From the NCBI GenBank assembly GCA_030374735.1, contig JASCIV010000160.1, positions 1 to 36,698 of the forward strand: DNA of 36,698 bases, in the 5' to 3' direction. Below the pieces are notes generated by a model, which was given only the letters and a program-made list of their open reading frames with translations, searched no databases and was not told the DNA's origin. This DNA is from Gracilaria caudata. Its lineage: Eukaryota; Rhodophyta; Florideophyceae; Gracilariales; Gracilariaceae. Positions within the stretch are counted from its first letter, which is position 1, and every line of letters starts with the position of its first letter. Below, piece by piece: positions 1 through 9,537 of the stretch. The translations under genes and the position numbers were made by a program.

Positions 1-59
1 TCGACCAACATCAGTCACGCATTGGGAATGCATGCGATGTAAACGCGACATGTACACGA

Positions 60-1130
60 CATGGATACGATAATGTGCCAAACCAGGCATACAGCAGACA
101 ATTGAACCTACACATCAGACATAGCGCGTACATACACTGCGCAAATGTTTACCTGGGTAAAGGAGAGCTCATCGCCTCAACTTCCAGCTCCGCCGCGACG
201 GCGCCGCTCCGCTGTGATGGCGCCGCACCGCCGCAATGGGGCCGTCGCTGCTCTCCAAGTCGCGTCTCTGTCTCTACCTGTACAGCCGTCCACCCTGCCC
301 GTTGACGCGCACTAATTTCCGCCACTGCTGTCACTCTTAGACCTACGGCGGCCACTGAGCTCGCCGCTTGCACTGCCGCCGCTGCGAGAACTGCTCACTA
401 CCCGCTACAGCCATCAACGCCGCACGAAAACTCGCAACCAACCTCCACCAATCCCCTCGCTCGAGGCTCGCTGCTGCGCTGCCGCTAACGGCCACCATCT
501 TCCGCCACTGCCATCTCTCGCGCCTTGCAGCTGGCGCTGCGGCTGACGCGCACCAACCTCCGCTACTGCCGTTTCTCGCATTTCGCCGCTTGAGCTTACC
601 GCGACGAGCACCACCCGTCGCCTTTGTCGTTCCTCGTGGCTTGCTGCTTGCGCAGCAAAAAACGCCCACCATTTACTATTTTCCTTCATTGCCATCGCTT
701 ACAGCTTGCGCTGTCCCCGCCGCGAGCACTGTCCGTCGACAGCGCAAAGTTAACCCGTCGTCGCCACTGGGCACTTCGTCTCTCATAGCGCTGTCGCCGT
801 AGCCGCCAGTGCCTGTGCTAACAGCTTGCGTACTTATGCAATACAATCGCCGTTTTACGACCCGTCTTCTTTCGCCAGTCTTTTGCGTCCACACTGGCAC
901 TGCCGGCAGAATTACACTTGGCGAAAGTTGGCGCCGGGCCAAAAGCTCACGCGTTTAGGCTACGCACTCGCTGCTATGCACTGCGGTACCGCTGTTTCTC
1001 TCCGGGCCTCTTTTGGCGTCCAAACCTCCTCGGCTTGCGCCCGCACCAAGCTGCCGATTGCGGCTCTAGCGTGGGTAGACAAAGATAAGGTGAGCAAAAA
1101 CGGCGCCCTTTCCCAATCAGAAACACAGGC
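60..1130. repeat. GC-rich degenerate repeat region, no convincing gene
   Basis: The stretch is built from diverged pieces resembling CGCCACTGCC, TCTCGC and GCAGCT/CGCTG, recurring irregularly every 70-110 bases. Open frames exist on both strands (for example 368-802 plus and 343-672 minus) but overlap each other and are Ala/Arg/Ser/Pro-rich, as GC-rich low-complexity DNA produces. I see no start context, domain or homologous pattern that would single one out. Confidence 0.5.
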
Positions 1131-1435
1131 GGAAGCTGTCAGGTGGCTAACGATGTAAGACGTCGTTGCATCGCTGACGCGTTGGATGAAAGCCTGTATG
1201 AGAATCTGGCCAGTTGGCGGCGGCAAAATATGAGGATGCGTGAGTTTGGATGGCCGTAATTGAGTGAGCGTTTATGGAAAAGGTTTGTGAGGATCACCCT
1301 TTTATTTCCTGAGAATTTACGGGCGTTTGGGCCCTTTTCTCGTGTAGTGCAATGCCCCGAAGTGAAAAAGACCCCGAAAATGTCCGAAACCTCCAGCTCG
1401 AAGGGTGGCAGAGCGGACGGAGTTCTCTCTGGGAA

Positions 1436-1700
1436 GGCGCTACAAGCCGGATGTAAGCCGGTGCCAACCATCGCGACGGAGCGTAGAGAGATGTGGGCGA
1501 AGAACCGGTGATCCGGAGGATTCCTCTCTGGAGGTGCAAGTCCACGAAGAGTGGGGAGCGCGTGCCTGTCGGTGCAACGGCTCGCGGGATCGTGGCTGGT
1601 CTACGAGGAGGGAGAAGGGGCAGAAGCAAATGTAGAACTGTCCGGTGATACCGGTGGTATATCTCGTACGAGGACGAACGCGACAATAAAGAGGAAACAC
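1436..1700 (+). other. G-rich segment with possible RNA-like structure
   Basis: The plus strand here is rich in GG and self-complementary pieces (for example GCCGG repeated near 1447-1460, GGTGATCC near 1506, GGAGGTGCAAGTCC near 1530, CCGGTGATACCGG near 1639-1651). The GGAGGTGCAAGTCC string is reminiscent of group II intron domain I or other structured RNAs, but I see neither intron boundaries nor a domain V hairpin, so no RNA class is assigned. Confidence 0.2.
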
Positions 1701-2558
1701 TCCCAGTATTGGGTTCCGAAGGACGCATTGTGGATGAACTTCCGTATGCAATGGGACGTCCCTCAAGTTGGGGTCGAAGAGTCCGCGAAGCCGGCAAAGT
1801 TCAGGACCAAGAATTCCTGGTTAGGGAATTTTACTGTGCGCGCCGGCCGCGAGGCCGGTGCGCTAAGTAGTGCAAAGCAGTGCACACTTCCCAAAATTGG
1901 GTATACAAAGTACCTAAAAATATCGATAAATTGTGGCCAACATCCACAGTCGTCCGTGTCCCAAGTGTTCATCCCCAAATGCGGCACACTATTAGTAATT
2001 TTAGTCCAGCAGCCAACAAGCAGGGTAAAATCACCAAGTAGTGGAAATCCCCTCCTGAGGGCGTTGCACCACATCTCACTGTGTGTAGATTCTCCTCTAC
2101 CCGTTTTCTGCAAAGAAGTCAAGAAAATAAGAAAATTGTCATATTTTGTCGGGCCTCCATTTCAACTTGATTCGCTCTATCACCTTGCGGTACAGAGTAA
2201 GAAAGAGAAAATAAATGTCGTAAGAGGCGTGCTTTCCACGCCGCTGGTGGAATACTTGAAGATAGATAGCACGATAATGGGCACATATTTCGCGTTTTTG
2301 TGCACAGAAAACAAACTAGATGACTCTAAAAACTTGGTTTTCAAAGTGATCTTGGTGTCATGTGAGCGTTGCCGAGACTCCATTACTTGTCTTAATCGAC
2401 TAAAACCCACTCAGACTAGTTCTCGGAGACAATCAGAGATAATTTGGCTGCGTGTTATGCGCGCCGCATCAAAACGAAGCGCCACACATGATGAATTACT
2501 ACTTCCCAATTACTCTGTTTTCTATTTGTCTGATTTAAGTGGCATACGGGCAATATAA
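1551..2558 (+). CDS. hypothetical protein ORF, 335 codons, unrecognised
   Basis: An uninterrupted 335-codon frame in DNA of moderate GC is unlikely by chance, so it may be a real or recently decayed gene. I recognise no domain. The first roughly 80 residues overlap a G-rich, possibly structured segment and look less protein-like (Gly/Glu/Arg-rich). The rest is mixed, with hydrophobic patches near residues 150-160 and 240-255 and several cysteines. No TATA box stands out upstream, and internal methionines at about residues 62 and 66 are alternative starts. Overlapping minus-strand frames at 1294-1797 and 1440-1766 are shorter. Function unknown. Confidence 0.28.
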   Translation: MGSACLSVQRLAGSWLVYEEGEGAEANVELSGDTGGISRTRTNATIKRKHSQYWVPKDALWMNFRMQWDVPQVGVEESAKPAKFRTKNSWLGNFTVRAGREAGALSSAKQCTLPKIGYTKYLKISINCGQHPQSSVSQVFIPKCGTLLVILVQQPTSRVKSPSSGNPLLRALHHISLCVDSPLPVFCKEVKKIRKLSYFVGPPFQLDSLYHLAVQSKKEKINVVRGVLSTPLVEYLKIDSTIMGTYFAFLCTENKLDDSKNLVFKVILVSCERCRDSITCLNRLKPTQTSSRRQSEIIWLRVMRAASKRSATHDELLLPNYSVFYLSDLSGIRAI

Positions 2559-3395
2559 GCATCATTATTTTGCACAGGTGCACAGTTGGCTCGAAATCGC
2601 TACTGAAAACAAAATGCGGAATTCTTGGCAGGTGGACGTCGACTGGGAACTGAAGGAAATGTCACTATTTCGGAGTATTATGAAAAACAACGGTTTGAAG
2701 TACGTTACCCTAGAGCGTGACAGTAATCAGTCTAAGTGATAAGGAGAAAGACGCGTTGGTCGTATGCCTTGTGGGATTGTTTCACTTAACACGGATTAAG
2801 CCCGCTTACAGTGCGTCATACTTTTAATGCTAGGGTATAGACTCTACTTACAGTAGAGGAAGACTGAATATTCTGTTAGGCAAAAATGCATCAAAAATCA
2901 ATCTGTGATTCTTCTTTTGTTAGCTTGATGTCTTTTTCAGATTTATTGAGATGGGCAAAGACAATCTAATATTCCATGAGAGTTCGGTCTCAAGCAAGTA
3001 CTACTAGAGAAGTGTTCCGAGCGCTAACCAATGAAGGACGAGGGAAAAATGTGGGCAAGATACAGCAAGTCTCACTGTGATGGTCATGCCCCAAAATGGA
3101 AAAATGTTCAACATTTACTGTGTTGTAGTTTAAGTTTGGCTAGGCTTTTCATGAAAGTATGTAAAGCTCAGTAAACTACTACTCAAGAACAACACATTGC
3201 ATCCTGTTTTTAGGTCTCTGTGACTTCAACGGACTGAGCACAAGGCTCTGAAACATGAAAACTTCAAACTCGTCACCCAACTTAACGCGTTAATTTCGAA
3301 GTAATGATGTGATGACTTCGAAGTTAAAATTAAAATAATAGGTAGGGCTTTTCGAGGTCGCTCTTTTTTTGAGAACGCGCAACAATTTTTACCTT
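2559..3395. other. intergenic, nothing recognised
   Basis: AT-leaning DNA with only very short frames. No promoter, repeat or RNA gene could be supported. Confidence 0.5.
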
Positions 3396-3422
3396 ACAGT
3401 GACGTTTTGTCGCCATTCCTTT

Positions 3423-3650
3423 TCAAATACTGTAGACGTCATTTTTGTAATAAACCGAGAAAATGACGCGGTGGTTACAACCCAGAAGACGAAACGAGTG
3501 CCAGGGGGTACAAGCCAAAAAAAGAAATAACGACAAAAGTAACTTTCTGACGGCGACGATCATTTTAGTGGAAAGGGGAAGAGTAATCCAGACGACCCCG
3601 AACCAGGATATGATAGCACTCCAATGAAAAACGAAGACTGCGACGATCAA
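3423..3650 (-). CDS. small hydrophobic ORF in outward transcription unit (doubtful)
   Basis: A 75-codon frame with long Val/Ile/Leu/Phe stretches that could be a short membrane peptide. It lies about 330 bp downstream of the outward TATA box at 3971-3981, after a CT-rich leader. The counterpart in the right arm (12666-12920) is similar at the DNA level, and both end around a KNDVY string, but the aligned frames are not the same throughout. The conserved DNA may therefore be untranslated or decayed coding sequence. No family recognised. Confidence 0.2.
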   Translation of the reverse strand: MIVAVFVFHWSAIISWFGVVWITLPLSTKMIVAVRKLLLSLFLFLACTPWHSFRLLGCNHRVIFSVYYKNDVYSI

Positions 3651-3776
3651 CCTAGAGAAAAAGACTGAAGCTAGGGGTGAGGCCTCAGTCTGTAGGGGGA
3701 GGAAAGATAGAGCGGGAGACCAGGCCGCCGAAGAAGAGGAAGGAGGAAAAAGAGAGAGGGAGAGAGGGAAGGAGAG

Positions 3777-3780
<4 letters not shown>

Positions 3781-3851
<71 letters not shown>
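3781..3851. repeat. (AG)n dinucleotide microsatellite, about 35 units
   Basis: Uninterrupted AG repeat within a wider purine-rich tract (about 3735-3858). It lies just inside the outward TATA box, where the right arm has a much shorter CT-rich tract (12493-12540 on the other strand), so it looks like an expansion of the leader of this unit. The Ser/Leu and Arg/Glu repeat ORFs across it are by-products. Confidence 0.95.
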
Positions 3852-3855
<4 letters not shown>

Positions 3856-3970
3856 AGCCGGAGGAGTGTTGGAGGTAAGGAAGAGCTGACTGCTCTGAAG
3901 GAAGTGGGGTTACCAAGGGGGGAAGATGGGCTGCCCGAATTGAGTTGGCGATAATGCCGTCAACTTGGGG

Positions 3971-3981
3971 GCTTATATAGA
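3971..3981 (-). promoter_or_regulatory. TATA box, outward unit of left arm
   Basis: On the minus strand the sequence reads TCTATATAAGCCCCC, matching TCTATATAAACCCCCC at 12384-12399 in the right arm. Downstream similarity (GCCAACTCAA, GGCAG/CCATCTTC, TTCAGAGCRGTCAGCTC) follows in the same order in both arms, before the CT-rich leader. Conservation between diverged arms supports a real promoter. Confidence 0.6.
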
Positions 3982-4272
3982 CGATTCATAAACTGAATGC
4001 ACTCCTACCATGCATACTTCGATAGCTATTAGTTTTCCGTAAACTAGGGTATTCTATTCCAAGAGATGCGTGATCACAACAGTATACGAAGATACACCCT
4101 TGAAGCTGCCGTCGCCATCCCATAACGTGTTGTCAATAAAATTCATAAGATGCCACCTATCGATGTTGTGATTGGTAGTTCAAGGCGGGCTGTGCACAGT
4201 GTTTGACGGAGGTGCAGCAGATGATTTCGTGCCCGTGGCGACACGCGACGGTGGTGGTGTTGATCGAAACTG

Positions 4273-4340
4273 GCCGCGCGCGTTGCGCGCGGCGGAGATG
4301 ACGATTGCTGGAATGAGAGCGCAGCGTGGAGGCTGCGCTC
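4273..4340. repeat. two short GC-rich hairpins
   Basis: 4273-4293 is a palindrome with GCCGCGCG paired to CGCGCGGC around a GTT centre. 4317-4340 pairs GAGCGCAG with CTGCGCTC around an eight-base loop. Both lie in the otherwise gene-free stretch between the two divergent promoters of the left arm. Role unknown. Confidence 0.6.
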
Positions 4341-4445
4341 TTATCTCAAGCGAGTGAACGAAAGATATCCATTTAGGGGTGCCCCTGAAGTGGTGGGACA
4401 CCCCCTGAGAAACGCCACCTCATGGTTATTGATGGTTGTTCCGTT

Positions 4446-4454
4446 CTATAAATA
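4446..4454 (+). promoter_or_regulatory. TATA box for the small HTH gene
   Basis: CTATAAATA lies about 80 bases before the ATG at 4529, a normal distance for a short 5' leader. Together with the outward TATA at 3971-3981 it makes the arm a divergent promoter pair about 470 bp apart. The right arm has no equivalent TATA box before its copy of the gene. Confidence 0.5.
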
Positions 4455-4528
4455 TCCAGACACACCAGTGCTATGACTTCCAGCTTCTTCCTGTTGCTAC
4501 ACCCGCTTGGCCTATTGCCTCCTGTATC

Positions 4529-4942
4529 ATGGACCACAATCAGAACGAGCATCACGAGGAAACCCTCTCTTCTGAGGTTATCGTTAGCTTAATTGACGAC
4601 GAAGCTATCGAGGTCTCCGAACATGGAGCGGAAGAAGAGGATCAGAATGCAGCTCAAACCGAGGACGGAAACGAGAGAGAGGAAGGCTCCATACTCTCTT
4701 TCGGAGACGATCCACAAAGTCTACTTTCCAGGGCATTTCGAACTACCGAAGATTTTCGTAGAGTTGTAAGGGCCGTGCTTCTCTTGTTCTTCCGTGGTTT
4801 GGCGGTTGGTCTCACGCCTTCTGTAATTGCCCAGCGTTCCTCACATCAAGTTCGATCAATACGGCGCGTATGGCGCGTAGTGAGCGAAATGGTTGAGTCT
4901 GGGTCGGCAAAGGGGTCATTACCCAACGGCGCAACGCATTAG
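4529..4942 (+). CDS. small helix-turn-helix protein (transposase N-terminal-like), 137 aa
   Basis: The chosen start (MDHNQNEHH) follows the TATA box at 4446, and the right-arm copy also begins MDxN; an upstream in-frame ATG at 4436 lies before the TATA box. Residues 1-65 are acidic and Glu/Asp/Gln-rich. Residues about 85-120 form a basic helix-turn-helix (GLAVGLTPSVIAQRSSHQV then RSIRRVWR). It is followed by MVESGSAKGSLPNG, which resembles the linker after the HTH in Tc1/mariner or IS630-type transposases (ETGS.. PRSGRP). The catalytic domain is absent, and the stop directly after LPNGATH is conserved in the right arm (LPNGTMH). It may be a DNA-binding factor of the repeat, for instance binding the adjacent palindromes. 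The family link is by motif only. Confidence 0.55.
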   Translation: MDHNQNEHHEETLSSEVIVSLIDDEAIEVSEHGAEEEDQNAAQTEDGNEREEGSILSFGDDPQSLLSRAFRTTEDFRRVVRAVLLLFFRGLAVGLTPSVIAQRSSHQVRSIRRVWRVVSEMVESGSAKGSLPNGATH

Positions 4943-5040
4943 ATAGTGCCAACAGTACCCTTTGCGTCTGAATACATGCTTACATAAGCGTTTTCCTCTG
5001 CGCAAGCGCACGTTACCACGGGAAGCTTCTGTTCTTCGTT

Positions 5041-5700
5041 TCTGCGCGTGAACACTGCGTGATGCAAAGCCTCTATGCTAGCGCGCCTGCGCGGCACCAC
5101 GCACAGGCAGTATCATCAATTGGCGCGCTCTTCGGGGGTGCGCCACCACGCCCTGCAATCTCCTCTTAAGTCTGTGGGCGCGTCAGCCCCTGCATCCTCA
5201 GCGTCGCACGCTCGTAGACGCACCGCACGCGAACGTTCCGAATCCTTCGGTGATCATGAGCGTCCAGCGCGCCCACGCTCTGCTTTGTCCACACGTATGG
5301 GCGCACGGAGCGCCCACTGTCTGTTTCTTTCGCGTGCGCCCGGTGAGCGCGCGCATCAACGCGCGCCTCAGCTTATCTCGGTCCGTTCTACGAAGGGCAC
5401 AACAACGCGCAAGTCAGCCTGTCCTTCCTCGCTGAACGAGCGCGCATACTAACAACCTGTCCATGCGCGCGAGCGCGCGCCAGAACCAGAACCAGCGACC
5501 TGTTTCTGCGCGCGAGCGAGCGCTCGAGACAACGATTCTTCATGCGCGCGCGAGCGCGCAAAACAACCACTTCTTCATGCACGCGCGAGCGAGCTAGGGC
5601 GCAAGCCAGCTGTTTCTTCTTCGTGAGCTGGGGCGCGCCACGAGGGCGCCAACCCATCTTTCTGGGCGTTCTGCTGTTCACCGCCTCTCGGCTGCTTCCT
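5041..5700. repeat. left GC-rich palindromic repeat array
   Basis: CpG-rich DNA with many GCGCGC-centred palindromes (for example GCGCGCGAGCGCGCGC near 5465-5480 and a similar one near 5545-5558), separated by pyrimidine-rich spacers such as TTTCTTC and CTGTTTC. It corresponds to the array at 10600-11600 in the other arm (inverted), but its units are more diverged. ORFs within it (5075-5452, 5388-5681, 5542-5931) are Arg/Ala/Ser-rich artefacts. Confidence 0.75.
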
Positions 5701-5707
5701 GCATCCT

Positions 5708-5866
5708 ACTATCTCCTCGGAGATAGCAAAGAAAATCTGGCTATCTCCGAGAAGATAGCGAGATTCCCTGCATGGGAGTGTCTGGGGCGGCTGGAAACTC
5801 CGAAGAATCTTCCACCCTACGTGCTCGGGACAATCCCCCGATATCCGCCACCACAAAGTCATTTTT
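5708..5866. repeat. left hairpin module and inner arm end
   Basis: Two back-to-back palindromes built on CTATCTCCTCGGAGATAG and CTATCTCCGAGAAGATAG, followed by a stretch ending CCGATATCCGCCACCACAA. The inverted right copy is 10466-10590. The homology between the arms stops at the CCACCACAA end. Confidence 0.8.
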
Positions 5867-7536
5867 ATTTCGCGAAACTCCTTTTGATTTACCCCTCTTA
5901 TCGGCTTCATTTGGCACTTGGGTACAATTGAAACACGGTTTTGGCCAATCATCTGGCTCCCTCAACGTGCAATAAACTTGTCTAAGATAAAAAGCAATTA
6001 CAACTACTGTAAAGTCATCTGCGAAGAGCCAAAATTCGGGTTCGTCTGACGTACTTCTTAGAAAATGATGGAATGATGTCGTTCCTTAATGGTTACAAAA
6101 TTATCGTTTTTCTTGATAGAATGAGTTAGAGTACGTTTTTAACATTTCATTAACGTACAAATTGAGCTAATTTCGTGTGGTATAGTAGCATTTACAACCA
6201 GAATGATGTTCGGTGGTCGCTTGGCTAGGGAGCGCGCGGAGAGCTCAACGTAGAAGGTGTAGAAGGGATACCTGAGAGGTGTAAGGAGTACCGATCACGG
6301 TGAGGTGCAAGATAGCCGGCTGGCTGACCTGTACCGCTTGGTAGGTGTGGTGGCAGGCGCACGGCGTGCTAGTAAATCCTGAGAGGTACTAATTATCCCA
6401 GAAGGTCGAATGTAGAAACCTTAGGGTGAAATACATCACCAGGAGGTACTTAGCTTTATGATATTGATTGGGGTGGCCAAGCTTGGTGTGTATATACCGC
6501 GCAGGCCGCCCAGTCTCCTGTGGCATTCAGTGCTACGTGGCCACCAGGAGGTGCACTTGGAGTGCACCCCCGGGCCCGTATCTATACTAAAATAAATTGA
6601 ATACAAGTTACCAAATTTGGTACAGTGCAGCAATGCACTATAAAAGCAACCATACGTGGCAACGAAAATACCGCCATGGTCCTACTATATTACAATTTGG
6701 AAAGAAATATCAACCTTTCTGCTTAGAACTTAAAAATATTAGAACATGTTGAAAATGTTATGGAAACGAGATTACAAGACCAAAAGAGGCTTCGGACAGT
6801 GTTAAATTTTGTACATCTAATGTTTATTAGTTTTTCTATACTGCCAAAGGTTTAATAATGGTTCCCTTAAGTGATAAACAGAATATTGAAAAATCAAGAA
6901 GAGTACACGGTTGTTGTTTCAGAACAATCCGTTTACAGATTCCTTAAGAGTAATTACGATTTGATAGAAAAGCTTCTACAGGCCTGAAACCTCGTCCGCC
7001 TTGATCCAATGCAGAGCTCGATTCTAAAAAAGCCTATTTTAATTTAGCAAAAGCCTGTTTCTGGCAAGAAGAACCTGCAGTTTGGTACACCCCCAAATTT
7101 TACCGCTTATATATAGAACAACTTGCTTCTCTTGTGAAAAGTAGTAATAAACAATAAAACTTTTTAAAAAATGCGCCCTGTCGGACGCCGCATTTTGCTT
7201 TGTTTTTGGAAATACTGTCGATTTGCATCAATGCCATGCCAACTGATTATATTTCAAGGAAACAATAATATCTCAAATGGAATGAATTTGGATCTATATC
7301 CCTCAGAAAATCCAACCTCTTGTGTTGCTAGACAACACTTGCAAAATATATTGCTAAAATATTTTGCAATCAAGACTACCACCAATTTGGTACAAAACTT
7401 TAATGCAGTATAGACATAGGTCAAGTGAAAAAAATCAGAGTCTTGAGAAGCGAGCTTCTCTAAAAGGGTCATCGAAAAGCTCCTACAGCGCCAAAAGTGC
7501 GAAAATATTTGGTCATATCGTACTAGTCTCATGATA
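5867..7536. other. AT-rich left core, no gene
   Basis: Between the left arm and the pogo-like element I see no credible gene. The segment holds a G-rich patch at about 6220-6560 with recurring GAGGT/AGGAGGT strings, a possible TATA box at about 6639-6646, one TATA-hairpin cassette (about 7076-7200) and a GAGAAGC palindrome (7445-7460). Confidence 0.5.
7076..7200 (+). repeat. TATA-hairpin cassette, copy 1
   Basis: TTTGGTACA, then CCGCTTATATATAGAAC (7103-7119), then about 50 bases later a partly degraded palindrome (7168-7196; outer arms AAAATGCG and CGCATTTT intact). After it comes a TTTTTGGA string like the TTTCTGGA of other copies. The ATG in the palindrome opens an 80-codon frame (7171-7413) of unknown meaning. 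Confidence 0.65.
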
Positions 7537-9537
7537 CAGTCGACCCCCATATACAGTGCACTCCCGGGTAAGAGAGAATCTGAGTGCACTAAAAGGGTAG
7601 TGCATCCTAAAGAGTAAACAAAGTTTACTTGAAGTATTCCGACACCAGCGTCTGACGCTGACGTTTGCGAACTTGCTCGCGGCGGACGTCCAGCATACCG
7701 CGCTTCGCGCGCTTCAACAAACTACAAACAGAATCCAGTCCTGATTGCTGCGCGACGAACTCAACATCTTTGATCAAAGAGCCAATCACACCACTGTCAG
7801 GAACTGGTGTAGGCATACATTCTTCCTCAGCCATAGATTCTTTCGCACTGTCCTTATCCAAAATGTCCTCCTCCTCATCGTTCTCAACAGTAATGTTTTC
7901 AATAAAATCATCCACCATACCGATTCTAATTTCTTCATTGTCTTCAATATAAATCCAAGCCTCAACTTCGTCATCGTAAAGATCATCAAAAACTGTTTGA
8001 ACCGACACATCTTCACCGCGCGCCACAACCTTCAATTCCCTAAACAGTTCACAAATTTCTTCAACTTCCCTCTTCTCTTCCTCGGAATGCGGCGCACATA
8101 CTTTTCCATGTTCCGCAACCAGATCAGTCGCAAAGTCCTTTGGCAAAACCTCTGCTTTTACCCAACAACGTGCCACTGTCTTCTCCGAAATATTGTTCCA
8201 AGCCTTCATGACCATTTCAATAGCATCCAAAACGTGAGGTTCATAACCTTCGGCAATACCTCTCGTACCTGCACGCATATTCACGGCCGCCTGACGGCGA
8301 TGCTCCCTGTCTTCAAAGGACATAATTATCTCGTTCAGTAGAATGTAGCGATACCGAACCTTGAATACAGCAATGACGCCACAGTCCATTTTCTGATGTA
8401 CCGCAGTACAATTGGGAGGCAATGCCTCGATCCGAACTTGCTCCATAGGGTCTTCAATATCCGTGTGAGCCGAACAGTTGTCCATCAAAAGAACCACTTT
8501 TTGAGACGTTCGTCTTCTTACAAACGGAAGGAAAACGACAAAGAACCATTTACGAAACGTCGTACTATCGGACTATGCCGACTTCTATTGAAAGTACAGA
8601 AGCGGGGGAGCCTTGTTATGGAAGCGACGAGGATTCTTAGCGGTTCCAATTACCGCATCGGCAACTTTGCAGTTCCCGTCGCGTTTGAGCAAACGTAGGC
8701 CGTCAATCTGTCTTTGGCCTTCATATTCTTTGTACCTGTTTTTCGATCCTCATCCAGGGTAATGTACGTCATTCGGGGGAGCAATCTGAAGAAGAGACCG
8801 GTTTGGTCAACGTTGAAAATGTTTTGGGGATCGTAGTCAGCTGGCTTCTTCCTTAGTTCGCTTATTTCTTCGGATACCTCAACAACGTTTACAATTCCTC
8901 CTTGACCATGCAGAAGAACAGATCGCATCCCATTCCTGCGAGTGAAACGAAAAGCCCAGTTGTCGGATGCTTTGAAGTCTTGGTAAATAGATCTTTCTGG
9001 TTCCGAGAGGCTTGGAGTAATTTTGTCTCTGATCTGTTCCGCCTTAACCTTGATAACGTTAGTGATGATCGGCAATTTAGATTGGCGAGCAGCTCGAAGA
9101 AATTGCATGAGCTCGTTCACCACCTTGGGGAAACGTGGGGCTCCTCGACGGCAGTAGTTCATGTTGTGTTGCGTTTGTGGGTTCTCAACGAGCTTACTTG
9201 CGTTTTGTTTTATGTAGAAGGCTGTGCGCCTGCTTATCCCGTACTTGAGCATGCACTGTTGAACGTTTGCTCCATTGAGCAGGTCCTGTGCAATTTGAAT
9301 GCGTTTACTCTCCGACAGTTGCACTCTCTTTTCGGAAAACATGTCTCAAGATCGATGAGCAGAACTTGAACGATCTCAACTGTTTGAGGGAGGGTACGGC
9401 GTTTTCTTTAGGGGAAAATCGCACCTGCTGTGTGTGGTATGGGTACACGTATACTGCTTTGTGGAGGGCCGTTGAGGGGTGCACCATATCGCTAATGCAC
9501 TATACTAGGGGTGCATCATAACGGGAATACTCCTCTG
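7537..9537 (-). mobile_element. pogo/Tigger-like DNA transposon, about 2.0 kb
   Basis: Both ends begin CAG and are flanked by the dinucleotide TA (7535-7536 and 9538-9539), the target duplication typical of pogo and Tc1/mariner elements. The ends are imperfect inverted repeats: the left has CAGTCGACCCCC and GTGCACTCCC, the right (complement) has CAGAGGAGTATTCCCG and ATGCACCCCT. Further GTGCA copies sit just inside both ends, a known Tigger feature. The single internal gene is a broken transposase on the minus strand. It lies in the AT-rich core between the two inverted arms. Confidence 0.75.
7625..9342 (-). pseudogene. pogo/Tigger-type DDE transposase (broken)
   Basis: Starts at 9342 with a psq/CENP-B-type N-terminal HTH (ESKRIQIAQDLLNGAN..YGISRRT), then a CENP-B-like second DNA-binding domain (WAFRFTRRNGMRS) and a DDE_1 catalytic core. 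The three acidic positions are visible: NVDQTGLFF, LLMDNCSAH and MDCGVIAVFKVRYR. A one-base frameshift near 8655-8660, just after GTAKLP, breaks the frame. After it the correct frame has two TAG stops (8573-8575 and 8585-8587), then runs open to 7625. The acidic C-terminal tail is normal for the family. Full length would be about 570 residues. The methionine at 8497 is internal, not a separate gene start. Confidence 0.85.

Larger units (their letters stand above)
3400..5866 (+). repeat. left arm of a large inverted repeat (about 2.4 kb)
   Basis: This arm is homologous, in reverse orientation, to 10466-12900. The same modules occur in the same order: (1) the block 3423-3520, whose complement shares GTACCCC/CTGGCAC and GACGTCTAC strings with 12780-12860; (2) a CT-rich leader and an outward TATA box near 3975, matching 12385; (3) the small HTH gene at 4529-4942, matching the pseudogene at 11740-12169; (4) a GC-rich palindromic array; (5) hairpins containing GGAGATAGC; (6) an inner end reading CCGCCACCACAA. 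Beyond the inner ends (5867 and 10465) the flanks no longer match. The outer boundary is approximate because similarity fades near 3395-3413. Insertions and deletions separate the arms, so this is an old duplication or an element with very long terminal repeats. Confidence 0.85.

Noticed and set aside
3671..3916. Ser/Leu repeat ORF (minus) and Arg/Glu repeat ORF (plus)
   Set aside because: Both are translations of the (AG)n microsatellite.
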